Part shown: positions 18,933 through 27,712 of the stretch, in pieces
Position numbering within the stretch: position 1 is the first letter of the stretch
Layout of the letters: each line of letters starts with the position of its first letter
DNA from: Chloropicon primus
Lineage: Eukaryota; Chlorophyta; Chloropicophyceae; Chloropicales; Chloropicaceae
DNA length: 64,000 nucleotides
Assembly (NCBI GenBank): GCA_023205875.1
Contig: CP060754.1
Coordinates: 558,001 to 622,000 of the forward strand
Direction of reading: 5' to 3'
The notes under the pieces: generated by a model
The model's input: the letters and a program-made list of their open reading frames with translations, nothing else
The model's database searches: none
What the model was told of the DNA's origin: nothing
Made by a program: the position numbers and the translations under genes

Positions 18933-19976
18933 ATGAGGGCGGCGAGGGCCGGGGGAGTGCTGCGCGGGAGGAGGGGCGTTGTCGCTGCCTGTGCGAGGGC
19001 GAGGCCTAGCGGAAGCGGAGATACCGGGAAGAAGACTTTCTTTTGCTTCGGAGCGGGGTACACGGGTCTCGGGCTCGCGTGTGCTCTGCAGGGAGACTTC
19101 GTGGTGCACGCGACGACGAGGAGCCCAGCGAAGCAGGACCTCCTGCGATCTTGCGGCATCGTGCCGCACCTCTTCGATCCCTCCTCTGGGTTGAAGCTGA
19201 GCGAGGAGGGGGAGGAGGCTCTGCGCTCGAGCACAGCGGTGCTCTCCACCATCCCCCCCTCTACTGTCGTCGGTCCCCCCCACGGGGTCGACCCCACTGC
19301 GGAGTTGATCCGAGAGGTTTTCTCCGCGACTCGGGGGTCCTCCTTGTCGTCGTCGTCGCCGCCGCCGGAGGGATTGGACTGGGTAGGGTACGTGTCGACG
19401 ACCGGGGTCTACGGCGAGAGGCGGGGGGAGTGGGTCACTGAGGAGACTCCGGTCGGCAGCAACCCGGTGTCCGATCGGGCGTCCGCTCGAATAAGGGCGG
19501 AGGCTGAGTGGCTGGCGCTCCCGGGGGAGCTGCCCGTCCACATATTCAGGTGCGGGGGGATCTACGGCCCCCACCGAAACGTTCTGCGGACCGAGAGCAA
19601 GCCGGAGAACGTGAGGAGGAGGAGGAATCAGCAGCTTGTCTCGAGGTGTCACGTGCTCGACGTCGTTCAAGGCCTCCTGAAAAGCATGGAAGCCCCGAAC
19701 TCTGGTGGCATTTACAACATAGTGGACGATGACCCTGCCCCCAGGGACGCCGTCGAGGCGTTTGCGCTCGGCTTGGTGGGACGCCCGCGCCCCACCGAGG
19801 TGGTTCCGTCGTCGTCGCGGCAGGCAACCAAGCGCGTGAGCAATGCGAGGCTCAAGGGCGAGCTCGGCGTCGTTCTGAGACACCCCACATACAAGGAGGG
19901 GATGAGGGCAATCGTGGAGGGCGACATACGGCCGTTCACACGGGAAGTCTTGGACGAGCTCATAAAGATAAAGTAA
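18933..19976 (+). CDS. NAD(P)-dependent epimerase/dehydratase-like (atypical SDR), plastid-type
   Basis: The 347-residue protein begins with an Arg/Ala/Gly-rich, transit-like stretch, then KKTFFCFGAGYTGLGLACAL, a Rossmann Gly motif. Later come YVSTTGVYGER (with the SDR Tyr region), FRCGGIYGPHRN and GGIYNIVDDDPAPRDAV, hallmarks of the extended or atypical SDR family that includes bacterial YeeZ-like proteins. Substrate unknown. The neighbouring divergent metallophosphoesterase is also of a type shared with cyanobacteria, so both may be plastid proteins of endosymbiotic origin, which is inference. The start is the first ATG after the G run at 18920-18930. Confidence 0.75.
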   Translation: MRAARAGGVLRGRRGVVAACARARPSGSGDTGKKTFFCFGAGYTGLGLACALQGDFVVHATTRSPAKQDLLRSCGIVPHLFDPSSGLKLSEEGEEALRSSTAVLSTIPPSTVVGPPHGVDPTAELIREVFSATRGSSLSSSSPPPEGLDWVGYVSTTGVYGERRGEWVTEETPVGSNPVSDRASARIRAEAEWLALPGELPVHIFRCGGIYGPHRNVLRTESKPENVRRRRNQQLVSRCHVLDVVQGLLKSMEAPNSGGIYNIVDDDPAPRDAVEAFALGLVGRPRPTEVVPSSSRQATKRVSNARLKGELGVVLRHPTYKEGMRAIVEGDIRPFTREVLDELIKIK

Positions 19977-19982
19977 ATTTAT

Positions 19983-19988
19983 TGTACA
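19983..19988. terminator. TGTACA palindrome at convergent junction
   Basis: TGTACA lies 7 bp after the epimerase stop and about 100 bp from the AP-2 sigma stop on the other strand, so it could serve both 3' ends. Confidence 0.4.
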
Positions 19989-20085
19989 AACACGCAATCT
20001 TGCGCGTGTCCTTTGGTTTGTGCCTTTGCGTGCAAGGTAGCGCCGTAACCCCCAGCTGCTTCCCCGCCGCCCCGGCACCAACACG

Positions 20086-20776
20086 CTACTCCAGTCTCTC
20101 CAAAGATCGGAGCCTCTCCAGTATCACCTGTGGCCACCGGCACAGAGTTTTTTGGGTCAGTCCACAAGGGAACGTCCGGACAAGGAGGTCGAAAAGTCTG
20201 GCGCTTCCCTCCGTCCCTCCGACTCGGGAAGGGGTCTTGGGGGCGTCCTTCTTACCTTTTTGCTGCTCTCTTGAGGCTCTCCGCTGAGAATGAGCTCGTC
20301 CAAAATCACGAAAACCTTGTGGAAGTTGTACACCAAGTGGATCTCCTTGACGTAGTTGAAGTAGTGGTCGAGGACCTCCACGAACAAGTGGATCAGTTCC
20401 AGGTAGGCGAGCTCGTTCTCGTTCACATCGACGCAGAGCGTGAAGAAGAGCCCCGCGTACTTGCGATACACGAGCTTGTGCGTGCGAAACTGTCGGGCGA
20501 ACGGAAGCGCAAACAGTCCGAAGAGAGTCAATCAGCCGAAGGAAAAGGGCGTGGCCGTCAAGGCCAACTGCAGTGTAGGGTGGTGTGAGAGGGGATCATC
20601 TTGTCTTGGACACAACTCCTCACCTCCACTGTGTTGGCGAACTTGGTGCTCCTAGAAGACACGAGACGGTGGACCTCGTACTCGATCTTGTGCTTTTCCG
20701 AATCGTCGAGAGGCACGTAATACTTTGCTAGGCGAGTCTTTCCCAAGACGTTCTGTATGAATATGAATCGTATCAT
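20086..20776 (-). CDS. AP2S: AP-2 adaptor complex sigma subunit, three exons
   Basis: Exons are 20776-20624, 20489-20256 and 20127-20086; the introns (134 and 128 nt) are GT-AG and phase 0. The joined protein is 142 residues, the usual AP2S length. Exon 1 starts [20 protein letters not shown], exon 2 carries [20 protein letters not shown] and [14 protein letters not shown], and the 14-codon last exon encodes [13 protein letters not shown]. Sigma is the small core subunit of the clathrin adaptor at the plasma membrane; it binds dileucine cargo signals. The divergent neighbour is ARPC3, an actin gene also used in endocytosis. Confidence 0.95.
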
Positions 20777-20948
20777 GGTGACGCCACGCTGATGTTCGAA
20801 CGGACTCCACCCTCTCTCCCCCCCCGAACCCAATCACGCACTTCACTTCCTCTCTGCCCCCAGAAAGACACCGTCGCAAACCCTGAAATCGTCGTAAGGC
20901 TTTGGCTCGGGGGCGCGGACCAAGGAGGAGGAGGAGGATAGAGGAAGA

Positions 20949-21470
20949 ATGGTGTACCACTGCTCGATAAGCGTGGACGCGAGCACGAAGCTGGCCTGCG
21001 GGGCGGCCGTGCTTCCGTTGAAGACGCAGACGGCAGGGCCGGCGCCGCACGTGTTCGAGGGGCAGGACGTCGTGGACGAGGCCATCTACCTGTTTCGGTC
21101 GAACGTGCTGTTCCGGAAGTACGACGTGAAGGGTCCTGGGGACAGGACGCTGATCTACCTGACCCTCTACATCAACGCGTGCTTGAAGGCGACGGAGGAC
21201 GCGAAGACGAAGGACCAAGCGAAGAAGATCCTCGACGCGCTCGCGCAGGAGAACTTTAAGATACCCGGCGACGTGGGGTTCGCGCTTGGCGGGTTCATGG
21301 CCGCCCCGAAAACAGGGGCGGAGGGGGAGCTCTTCAGGGGATACATGAAGCAGTGCAGGGAGGAGGTCAGCATCAGGATCTTGGACTTTTGCTTCAAGAA
21401 GGACGGCACGCCAGACAAGTACTGGTACGCCTTCGCGAAGAAAACCTTCATGAACAAGAACTTAAGTTAA
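20949..21470 (+). CDS. ARPC3: Arp2/3 complex subunit 3 (p21-Arc)
   Basis: A single exon encodes 173 residues, the family's normal length. Diagnostic stretches are VYHCSISVD, DVVDEAIYLFRSNVLFRKYD, DRTLIYLTLYINACLK and DKYWYAFAKKTFMNKNL near the end. ARPC3 is one of seven subunits of the complex that nucleates branched actin. Its presence means branched actin is probably still used in this alga, perhaps at endocytic sites. It shares a 172-bp divergent spacer with AP-2 sigma and is preceded by GAGGAGGAGG. Confidence 0.95.
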   Translation: MVYHCSISVDASTKLACGAAVLPLKTQTAGPAPHVFEGQDVVDEAIYLFRSNVLFRKYDVKGPGDRTLIYLTLYINACLKATEDAKTKDQAKKILDALAQENFKIPGDVGFALGGFMAAPKTGAEGELFRGYMKQCREEVSIRILDFCFKKDGTPDKYWYAFAKKTFMNKNLS

Positions 21471-21526
21471 AGCTTATATTATTGCAGACAGAAGACAACC
21501 CCAAACGCATTGTGCGAAAGTGGCGC

Positions 21527-22447
21527 TCATTGCTGCCCAGCCAACCAGTCGATGACCACCCGCATGAACTTCTTCGGCCGCTCTATGTAGAGCCAGTGAG
21601 AGCAGTCCTCAAAAACTTCCAGCTTGTGTGGGCAGCGAGAACCCAGGAGCTCGTTGATCGCGGCAACGCCTTGGACGGGAAAGACGCCGCTCTTGCCCCC
21701 CGCGAGATTCAGAACCGGTATGCTGTACTTCTCCTTCAGGACTCCTCGCCAGTCCAGAGCCGTGTGGTCCGCCATGAGCTCGCCCAAAAAGTTGGGGTCA
21801 CACTTCAAGGTTTCCTTGGTGATCGTTTCGATGAGCTCCTTTTCCATCTTCTGGGGATCGACCAAGCAGCAGTCCGCGTTCCCTGCGGCGAACCCCGCCA
21901 TGTCCTCCTTCAAAGCTTTCCGCAAGCCCGCCAAGTCCTCGGGGGTTCTCAAACCTTTGCTCCCATCCCGCCAGTCGTCGCGCTCGTACTGTAACGGGGC
22001 CTGATCGATGAAAACGGCCGAGGCTATGCCCTCATTCTGGAACTGCTCGCAGTAAGACCACAGGATGGCCGCCCCCATCGAAGACCCCAGGCAGCACAAG
22101 CGGGCGCGACGGTCGGAGGTCACTTTGGTGATGAAGTCTTTGAGGTCCTGCGCAAGCCTCGCCACCGTGCACCTCTCCTTGTACAAGGACCTCCCATGCC
22201 CCCTGATGTCGAGGACGTACACTCTCCCCACTCCGGAGCGTCGCAAGAGCTCCCCGTCCTCCAAAAAAGCACAAACCGCTGGCGAATAGTACCGCGAAGA
22301 GCCCGACCACCCGTGCAGAAACACGAGGTCCCTCGACGTGCTGGTCTCTTCCAGATTCCCAGGCACCTCGTACGCATCAAAATAAAGCTGGACCCCGTCG
22401 CTCGCCTCGTAGCTGCAATCCCCACACTTTCGATACTCCTCTCTCAT
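21527..22447 (-). CDS. Alpha/beta hydrolase
   Basis: The 306-residue protein is a compact alpha/beta hydrolase with LVFLHGWSGSSRYY (oxyanion loop), VLDIRGHGRS, LGSSMGAAILWSY with the nucleophile Ser in GSSMG, and CSHWLYIERP carrying the catalytic His near the end. The acid is probably the Asp in the FPVQG-to-His region but I cannot fix it. No targeting peptide is apparent. The substrate cannot be inferred; the layout is like plant and bacterial esterases or MES-like enzymes. It diverges from the RPA34-like gene across 183 bp that contains a short tandem repeat. Confidence 0.8.
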   Translation of the reverse strand: MREEYRKCGDCSYEASDGVQLYFDAYEVPGNLEETSTSRDLVFLHGWSGSSRYYSPAVCAFLEDGELLRRSGVGRVYVLDIRGHGRSLYKERCTVARLAQDLKDFITKVTSDRRARLCCLGSSMGAAILWSYCEQFQNEGIASAVFIDQAPLQYERDDWRDGSKGLRTPEDLAGLRKALKEDMAGFAAGNADCCLVDPQKMEKELIETITKETLKCDPNFLGELMADHTALDWRGVLKEKYSIPVLNLAGGKSGVFPVQGVAAINELLGSRCPHKLEVFEDCSHWLYIERPKKFMRVVIDWLAGQQ

Positions 22448-22451
22448 CCTC

Positions 22452-22490
22452 GTCCCTCAGTCCCTCAAGTCCCTCAAGTCCCTCAAGTCG
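22452..22490. repeat. Tandem GTCCCTCAA repeat
   Basis: About four copies of a 9-10-bp unit (GTCCCTCAAG with small changes), 5 bp upstream of the hydrolase ATG. Confidence 0.8.
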
Positions 22491-22630
22491 CGCGCTCGTC
22501 GCCCGTTTTTTCCGTCTGCCGTCCCGTCCCTTTGGCCTTCTTCCCCCCACAACCCCCACAACCCAGAAAGCGAAGGCCTGACGGCGAGCAGTGCAGTGCT
22601 CCGTATTGTCTGTGTTTTGGTGTCAGTGTT

Positions 22631-23149
22631 ATGGGGAAGGGGGTGAAGTTCGCTGTGGGGGACAATGACTCGTCCAAGAGCCTGGACAAGTTCAAGCCCC
22701 CGGAGGGCTTTGTGAGGGTGAAGCCCAAGGCGTTGGACGGCGAGCTGAACCTGAATCTGAATTCTGGACACGGGGACAAGGAGCTGGTGGTGATCCAGGT
22801 GCCCGACAAGGACGTGGACCTGCTGCGGATAAACGGCAAGGTGCTGGAGCTGGAGAGCGCGAGCGTGGGGGGGCTCAGGGGGACCCTTGACGTGGGTGCA
22901 GGGGAGGAGTACGCGATACGCCAGGAGGACGAGGTGTACGCCAGCCAGTTCCACGCCCTGATGCCTGCGGGGGACAAGTACCTCAAGGTGGAGCCCGCCA
23001 AGCACATGCTGGTCCTGACGCGGGCGTTGAGGAAGCCAGCCGGAGCGTCCGCGCCGTCGAAGGGGGTCGTGAAGACCGAGGGCAAGGCGAAGAAGGAGGG
23101 GAAGAGCGGCACCAAAAAGAAGTCCAAGAAGAAGAAGCGGGACAAGTGA
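22631..23149 (+). CDS. Possible RNA polymerase I subunit RPA34-like, Lys-rich tail
   Basis: The 172-residue protein begins MGKGVKFAVGDND. Its centre is beta-rich: KELVVIQVPDKDVDLLRING, then GTLDVGAGEEYAIRQEDEV and KYLKVEPAKHMLVLTRAL. The tail is almost only Lys, Ser and Gly (KKKSKKKKRDK), a nucleolar type. A short acidic or beta 'ELWLIQVP' strand plus a Lys-rich tail is the pattern of the Pol I subunit RPA34/PAF49 (POLR1G), the partner of RPA49. The family diverges fast and the match is only by pattern, so other nucleolar proteins remain possible. TAF1B, another Pol I factor, lies 15 kb away. Confidence 0.4.
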   Translation: MGKGVKFAVGDNDSSKSLDKFKPPEGFVRVKPKALDGELNLNLNSGHGDKELVVIQVPDKDVDLLRINGKVLELESASVGGLRGTLDVGAGEEYAIRQEDEVYASQFHALMPAGDKYLKVEPAKHMLVLTRALRKPAGASAPSKGVVKTEGKAKKEGKSGTKKKSKKKKRDK

Positions 23150-23185
23150 ACCACGAAGGAAGGGAGGAACAACGAATGCAAACAG

Positions 23186-23191
23186 TGTACA
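23186..23191. terminator. TGTACA palindrome at convergent junction
   Basis: TGTACA lies between the stops of the RPA34-like gene (plus) and POP1 (minus) in an AT-rich 78-bp gap. Confidence 0.45.
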
Positions 23192-23227
23192 AATATATAC
23201 ATAATGATTCAAAACAATTTCATAGCA

Positions 23228-25267
23228 TTACAGCGTATCCACCAAAGTCGCGAACGCTGGCCTGATCACCCCGGGATTCCCTTTGCCGCTCTTGCACAGC
23301 AGCATGACCAGCACCCCCTTCCGACCCTTCCTGAACGACGTCCTCAGGTTCTGTTGCTCGCTGATCGATTCCCTCAGGCCCTCGGCGTGGCAAAAGGCCT
23401 CGGCGGCGAGGGTGAACCCCTTGCACTTCTTGGGCAGGACACCCAGAGTCACGCGACCCAGAAGGGGCCGGTCCTCCCCCAAGTCGTACTCCGCGCTTCC
23501 TCTGCGGGAAGACGACTGCTCGTCGCGGTAGGCCTCGATGTCCTTGGAGGTTGCCCTGTATATTCTCGAACCAGTTTCCATCGTGCCTTTCCTCGCGGGA
23601 AGCAGGAGAGCTCGGACGAAGCAGCGAGGGTCGTGCACTCTTGCGAGCTCGTCCCTCGCTGGATCCGTTCCAACCGGCCTTACCACGAACATCCCTTCCC
23701 CGCCCACCCCCTGGCCGCGCGAGGCCTCCCGTGAGATGGCCTCCCAGCTCACCTGCTCGCTTTGGTCGGCGTCCCTTAGCCTCGCGTTCGTCGCGTAATC
23801 CACGGAGTGCGACTTGTCAAGCCCCAGATCTGGATAGCTGTCGGGGAAAACGCAGCGCTCACATATCTGCGTGTACCATTTCCACTCCCGCAGCCCAACT
23901 CCTACCGCATTGGAGCGCACGAGAGACATCCAGAGAGCATGCGTCCAGCGCCTCGGAAGGAGAAACGAAAACCCCCCGGTGGCCTCCTTGCTCGTGCTCT
24001 TGTCGATCAGAACGACAGGGAAGCTCGTACCCACATTGCGCTCCGCCGCGGCGGCCGTCTCCGAGAGAGCCACGTGGACGTCGTGCATCAAGTTTGCTTT
24101 CCTGTGGAGCCTCCCCACGGCCTCCTCGTCCATCGGCTTCCGCTCAAACCTTTCGAGCTGAACTTTCCCCTCGTCCACGCGGAGTGTGTTGGCGAGACTC
24201 TCCATCCTGGACTTGAGGTGCTCCGGATGAGAAAACTTGTCCCCCTTCGTGAGAACCGCGCGAAGCCGAGGATCGAGGAGGTTCAAGCTTTCTGACTTGC
24301 CCCACCCGGACCGCTTCGGCAGGCAGGGATCCGCTTCGAGCAGCGAGTTCATCTTCTCGCGGGGCACGCCCAAGGACTCCTCGACGACTTTTCTGCTCTG
24401 GGAGCCCCTCACCTCAACCCTCTTGATGCGGCTCTCCAGGCACTCCATGCTCACCGTCCCTTTGCATTCGGGACCCGTGCACGCTCGTACCGCCTTCTCG
24501 AGCTCTGACTTGACTTGGTCGTACGTGTGGCAGTGCACCCACAGCAGGGGGGAGTACAGATCCTCCCCCTCCCTCGTGCTGCAAAACCAGGTGATCAGCA
24601 GGGGAGATAGCGCTCTTCCACCAGGCTTGCCACCCTCCGGAGCGCCGTGGAACGTCGTCTCCTGCTCGAAGGGCTTCGGCCCCTTCGCGAGGTCAGCGCC
24701 CGACGGTAGGACGCCTTCGCTGCACGACGCCCCGAGCACCCTGAGCAAGCAATCCCTCGTTCCCGTCAACCGAAAGGACCAAAAGTAAGAAAGGTCGTGG
24801 ACACAGACCCCGTCCGACAGCGTCTTGCAGAAGCTCGAAATCCCCAGTCCTTTGCCCCTGGCACCCTGCGGAAGGTGGTGTCCCCACAGATTGATCATCT
24901 TCTGGCGCTTGGCGTACCACTTGTGGGTCTCGAGGTAGCTCACCGTGTCGCTCACCCGGACGGAGTTTCTGATGTCCTGGAGCTTCCTCCTCCTCCTCGC
25001 CTCGCGACACAGCGGGATCGTGGCATCGCCAGGCGCGTCGCCCCCCGAAGAAGCCGCGCAAGTCCGTCGCATCTTCGCCCTCCTCTCGTTCGGGCGCCTC
25101 CTGTGCCGCTTTCCCATGTGGCTCGTCGTTCGCCTCTGGCCCGACCGACTGAGCGCATCGTGGCCGAACTTGAAGCCCTCAGTCCCCACCCCACCCCCCA
25201 AAGCTTCGCACAGGGACACCACCTCATTCGACCGCGACTCCCCGAACTCCAGCACGTCCACCTTCAT
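23228..25267 (-). CDS. POP1: Ribonuclease P/MRP protein subunit POP1
   Basis: From the first ATG (25267) the protein is 679 residues. The N-terminal POP1 domain shows KRHRRRPNERRAKMRRT, then ETHKWYAKRQKMINLWGHHL and HDLSYFWSFRLTG, where the basic cluster and W-YAKR are diagnostic. The middle POPLD-type region has GFSFLLPRRWTHALWMSLVR, and the C-terminus ends LGRVTLGVLPKKCKGFTLAA, also seen in POP1. It binds the RNA of RNase P and MRP in tRNA and rRNA maturation. No introns. A GA tract on the sense strand precedes the ATG. Length is a little below animal POP1 but in the range of algae. Confidence 0.9.
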   Translation of the reverse strand: MKVDVLEFGESRSNEVVSLCEALGGGVGTEGFKFGHDALSRSGQRRTTSHMGKRHRRRPNERRAKMRRTCAASSGGDAPGDATIPLCREARRRRKLQDIRNSVRVSDTVSYLETHKWYAKRQKMINLWGHHLPQGARGKGLGISSFCKTLSDGVCVHDLSYFWSFRLTGTRDCLLRVLGASCSEGVLPSGADLAKGPKPFEQETTFHGAPEGGKPGGRALSPLLITWFCSTREGEDLYSPLLWVHCHTYDQVKSELEKAVRACTGPECKGTVSMECLESRIKRVEVRGSQSRKVVEESLGVPREKMNSLLEADPCLPKRSGWGKSESLNLLDPRLRAVLTKGDKFSHPEHLKSRMESLANTLRVDEGKVQLERFERKPMDEEAVGRLHRKANLMHDVHVALSETAAAAERNVGTSFPVVLIDKSTSKEATGGFSFLLPRRWTHALWMSLVRSNAVGVGLREWKWYTQICERCVFPDSYPDLGLDKSHSVDYATNARLRDADQSEQVSWEAISREASRGQGVGGEGMFVVRPVGTDPARDELARVHDPRCFVRALLLPARKGTMETGSRIYRATSKDIEAYRDEQSSSRRGSAEYDLGEDRPLLGRVTLGVLPKKCKGFTLAAEAFCHAEGLRESISEQQNLRTSFRKGRKGVLVMLLCKSGKGNPGVIRPAFATLVDTL

Positions 25268-25286
25268 CACACGCCCCAAAACTCAA

Positions 25287-25305
25287 CTCTCTCTCTCTCC
25301 CTCTC
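25287..25305. repeat. CT-rich tract upstream of POP1
   Basis: A CT dinucleotide-rich tract about 20 bp before the POP1 ATG, reading GA on the POP1 sense strand. Confidence 0.85.
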
Positions 25306-25556
25306 GATCTGGCTGCACACACCCACACCCTTCGATCTGTTGCCCCGGCCCGTCTTCGTGGAGCGAGAGACGCACCAGCAGAAACAATTTGGGTTTGAAT
25401 CTCCGTTATCTCGGGCCCCGCAATTGACCCTCCCCTCCACTTCACGCACGCACACCAACCAACCCACCAAACCAGCACCAAGAGAGTCGTCCTTCCGCCC
25501 CGCCTGGCTGATTGAAGGGGAGGAAAAAGCGAAGCGAAGGGAGGGGAACGATAACG

Positions 25557-27035
25557 ATGAGCAGGACGCCGCTGGCCTCGGGGGTGGCGGAGAGGGGGAT
25601 GCGGAGGGAGATCCCATTCCACATGCCTGGGCACCAGAGGGGGAGAATCGTGCACCCCGTTATGAGGGAGTTGGCCAAGGATGTCTTGAGGTTTGACACG
25701 ACGGAGGTGAAGGGCCTCGACTACCTGTCGACCCCGAGCGGAATCATCCAGGAGGCCCAGAGCCTGGCGAGCGAGGCCTTTGGGGCGGACAGGAGCTGGT
25801 TCCTCGTGAACGGGACGACTGTGGGGATACACGCGGCTGTGATGTCCGTGGTGCGGGGAGAGGGGGACTCCATCGTGTTGTCGAGGGATTGCCACCAGAG
25901 CGCCTTCTCGGCTTTGGTCCTGTCCGGTGCGGTGCCGGTGTGGGCCAAGCCGGACTACAACGAGGGCTTTGGGTTCGCGACCGCTTCCGCTGGAGGTGTG
26001 AGGGAGGCCCTTGAGGGCTGCGATGAGCCGCCCGCGGGGGTTCTCCTGGTCTCTCCGAACTACTATGGCGTGTGCGCGGATGTCTCCGAGGTTGCCAGGG
26101 CCTGCCACCACGGGCAGCAAGTTCCCCTGCTCGTGGACGAGGCTCACGGCTCGCACTTTGCGTTCCACGAGAGGTTCCCACCGTCCTCACTGGAATCTGG
26201 CGCTGACTTGGTCGTGCAGTCGACCCACAAGACCCTTGGCGCGATGACCCAGGCGTCCATGCTGCACGTCAAGGGCGAGAGAGTGAGCAGCGACAGCATT
26301 TGCACGTCGCTGCAGGTCCTTCAGTCTTCCAGCCCGAGCTACATCCTCATGTCATCCTTGGACGCTGCGAGAGCCCAGGCCTCAATGGCCTCGGACTACT
26401 GCGACGGCGAGCCAGGCTCAGAGCAAAAGTTCTCGCGAGTCGTGGAGGACAGCTTGGGGGCGAAGGAGGAAATCAATCGCATCCCGGGGCTCCAGGTCTT
26501 GGGCGGAAGGGGCGTGGATCCCTTGCGCCTCACAGTGTGCGTAGCGCAGCTCGGGCACAACGGGTTCGACGTCTCCTCGATCTTGGAGGAGCGGCACGGC
26601 ATCGTCCCCGAGCTGGCAAATGAGAAGTGCGTCGTATTCATCCTCACCCTCAGCACCACCCTGCAGGATTTGGAGCAGCTCACTCGTGCCCTGCGAGACG
26701 TCGCGTCCAGCAGTCGCAGGGCGCAATCGGGCCGCGACGCGTGTTCAAGCGAAGATTCGTCTGGGTTGGCCTCGGTCTTCGACAGCCCGCAGGTCCTATC
26801 TCCGAGGGAAGCCTTCTTCTCCAACCAGAGGCGGGTTGACATAGGGAACGCGGTCGGGCAAATATCAGCGGAAACGGTTTGCCCTTACCCTCCGGGAATT
26901 CCAATCTTGTGTCCGGGAGAACGAATAACACGTGATGCACTGGAGTTCTTGCAAACTTTCAAGAGCAGCGGGGGGTATGTTACCGGGTGCAGCGACGCCA
27001 CCTTGTCATCGATTCTGATTGTTGTGAACCGGTAA
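25557..27035 (+). CDS. Orn/Lys/Arg decarboxylase family I, bacterial type
   Basis: From the first ATG (25557) the protein is 492 residues. It starts IPFHMPGHQRGR, the N-terminal motif of fold-type I Orn/Lys/Arg decarboxylases. Further motifs are DYLSTPSGIIQEAQ, FLVNGTTVGIHAAV, VDEAHGSHFAFHERFP (Asp for the PLP ring) and QSTHKTLGAMTQASMLH with the PLP-binding Lys. The C-terminal part holds CPYPPGIPILCPGERIT. It should decarboxylate arginine, lysine or ornithine for polyamine synthesis. The length fits the short bacterial group (YaaO/SpeA2-like), unlike the fold-III ornithine decarboxylase of most eukaryotes. No transit peptide is evident. Intronless; diverges from POP1. Confidence 0.88.
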   Translation: MSRTPLASGVAERGMRREIPFHMPGHQRGRIVHPVMRELAKDVLRFDTTEVKGLDYLSTPSGIIQEAQSLASEAFGADRSWFLVNGTTVGIHAAVMSVVRGEGDSIVLSRDCHQSAFSALVLSGAVPVWAKPDYNEGFGFATASAGGVREALEGCDEPPAGVLLVSPNYYGVCADVSEVARACHHGQQVPLLVDEAHGSHFAFHERFPPSSLESGADLVVQSTHKTLGAMTQASMLHVKGERVSSDSICTSLQVLQSSSPSYILMSSLDAARAQASMASDYCDGEPGSEQKFSRVVEDSLGAKEEINRIPGLQVLGGRGVDPLRLTVCVAQLGHNGFDVSSILEERHGIVPELANEKCVVFILTLSTTLQDLEQLTRALRDVASSSRRAQSGRDACSSEDSSGLASVFDSPQVLSPREAFFSNQRRVDIGNAVGQISAETVCPYPPGIPILCPGERITRDALEFLQTFKSSGGYVTGCSDATLSSILIVVNR

Positions 27036-27712
27036 AGGGTCGCGATGTAACTTGATTTTTTAAATCTGCTCTCTCCCTCCCTTCCTTTGGAGCGGGAGTG
27101 TCTTCAGGCCCAGGGGCCCCGCACCCACCCGAGGCGGGTCTCTCGTAACGGGTGGTGGTCTTGCCTTGTTCCTCCTCTCCTGCTGCCGGAAGGTCCGTCG
27201 CGTCGGAAATGTCTGTGTCCCTCTCTTTCAGGTCAAGGATCCCCCGAGACCGCGTTTTGCTCTCTCAAGTGCTTTTTCCTTCTTACTCGTTGACCCAACG
27301 GCCATCTTCTCCAGGAGAGGAGAGGAGAGGAGTTTTCCTTTTCTCTTTCTCTTTCTCTTTCTCTTTCTCTTAATCCTTTCCGAAGGAGAAATCGTAAAAC
27401 CCAAAGATTTCAAAAAAACGACGAAACCACTGGCACTGGGGGGAGGGGAGGGGGGAGAGAGACTGACCACCAGTGTGCGCCTTGAGAGGGGGGAGAGAGC
27501 AATGGAAGTCCGCGAGCCAAAGGACTGAGGGACGACGAGACCAGAAGTAAAGGGAACCCCCTCGAGAGTGGCGGTTGAAGAAAGTCTGTGCGTGCGTGGG
27601 GGGGTCGGAGAGCACCGCGCGCGTAACGTTGGTTTCGGTGACCTTCCTTGAGGGGAATTGAAGCGAGCCTCGGGTTCGGGAGGTTGAGCCTGCAGGGCAC
27701 GGGAGCTTCAAG
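27036..27712. promoter_or_regulatory. 677-bp spacer upstream of the anoctamin gene
   Basis: This stretch lies head-to-tail between the decarboxylase and the anoctamin gene. It begins with a TGTAA at about 27048 suited to the decarboxylase 3' end, has a TTTCTC hexamer array at 27340-27370, and a short upstream ATG frame at 27502. I see no gene or structured RNA in it. Confidence 0.4.
27340..27370. repeat. TTTCTC hexamer array
   Basis: About five tandem copies of TTTCTC upstream of the anoctamin gene. Confidence 0.85.

Noticed and set aside
18423-20084. Long minus-strand frame across the epimerase and metallophosphoesterase
   Set aside because: It overlaps two well-supported genes and has Arg/Gly-rich composition typical of GC-rich antisense frames.
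22631-23149. Lys-rich tail protein as a ribosomal protein or histone H1
   Set aside because: The beta-rich core and the EL-x-VIQVP strand do not fit either; RPA34-like is the better though unproven guess.
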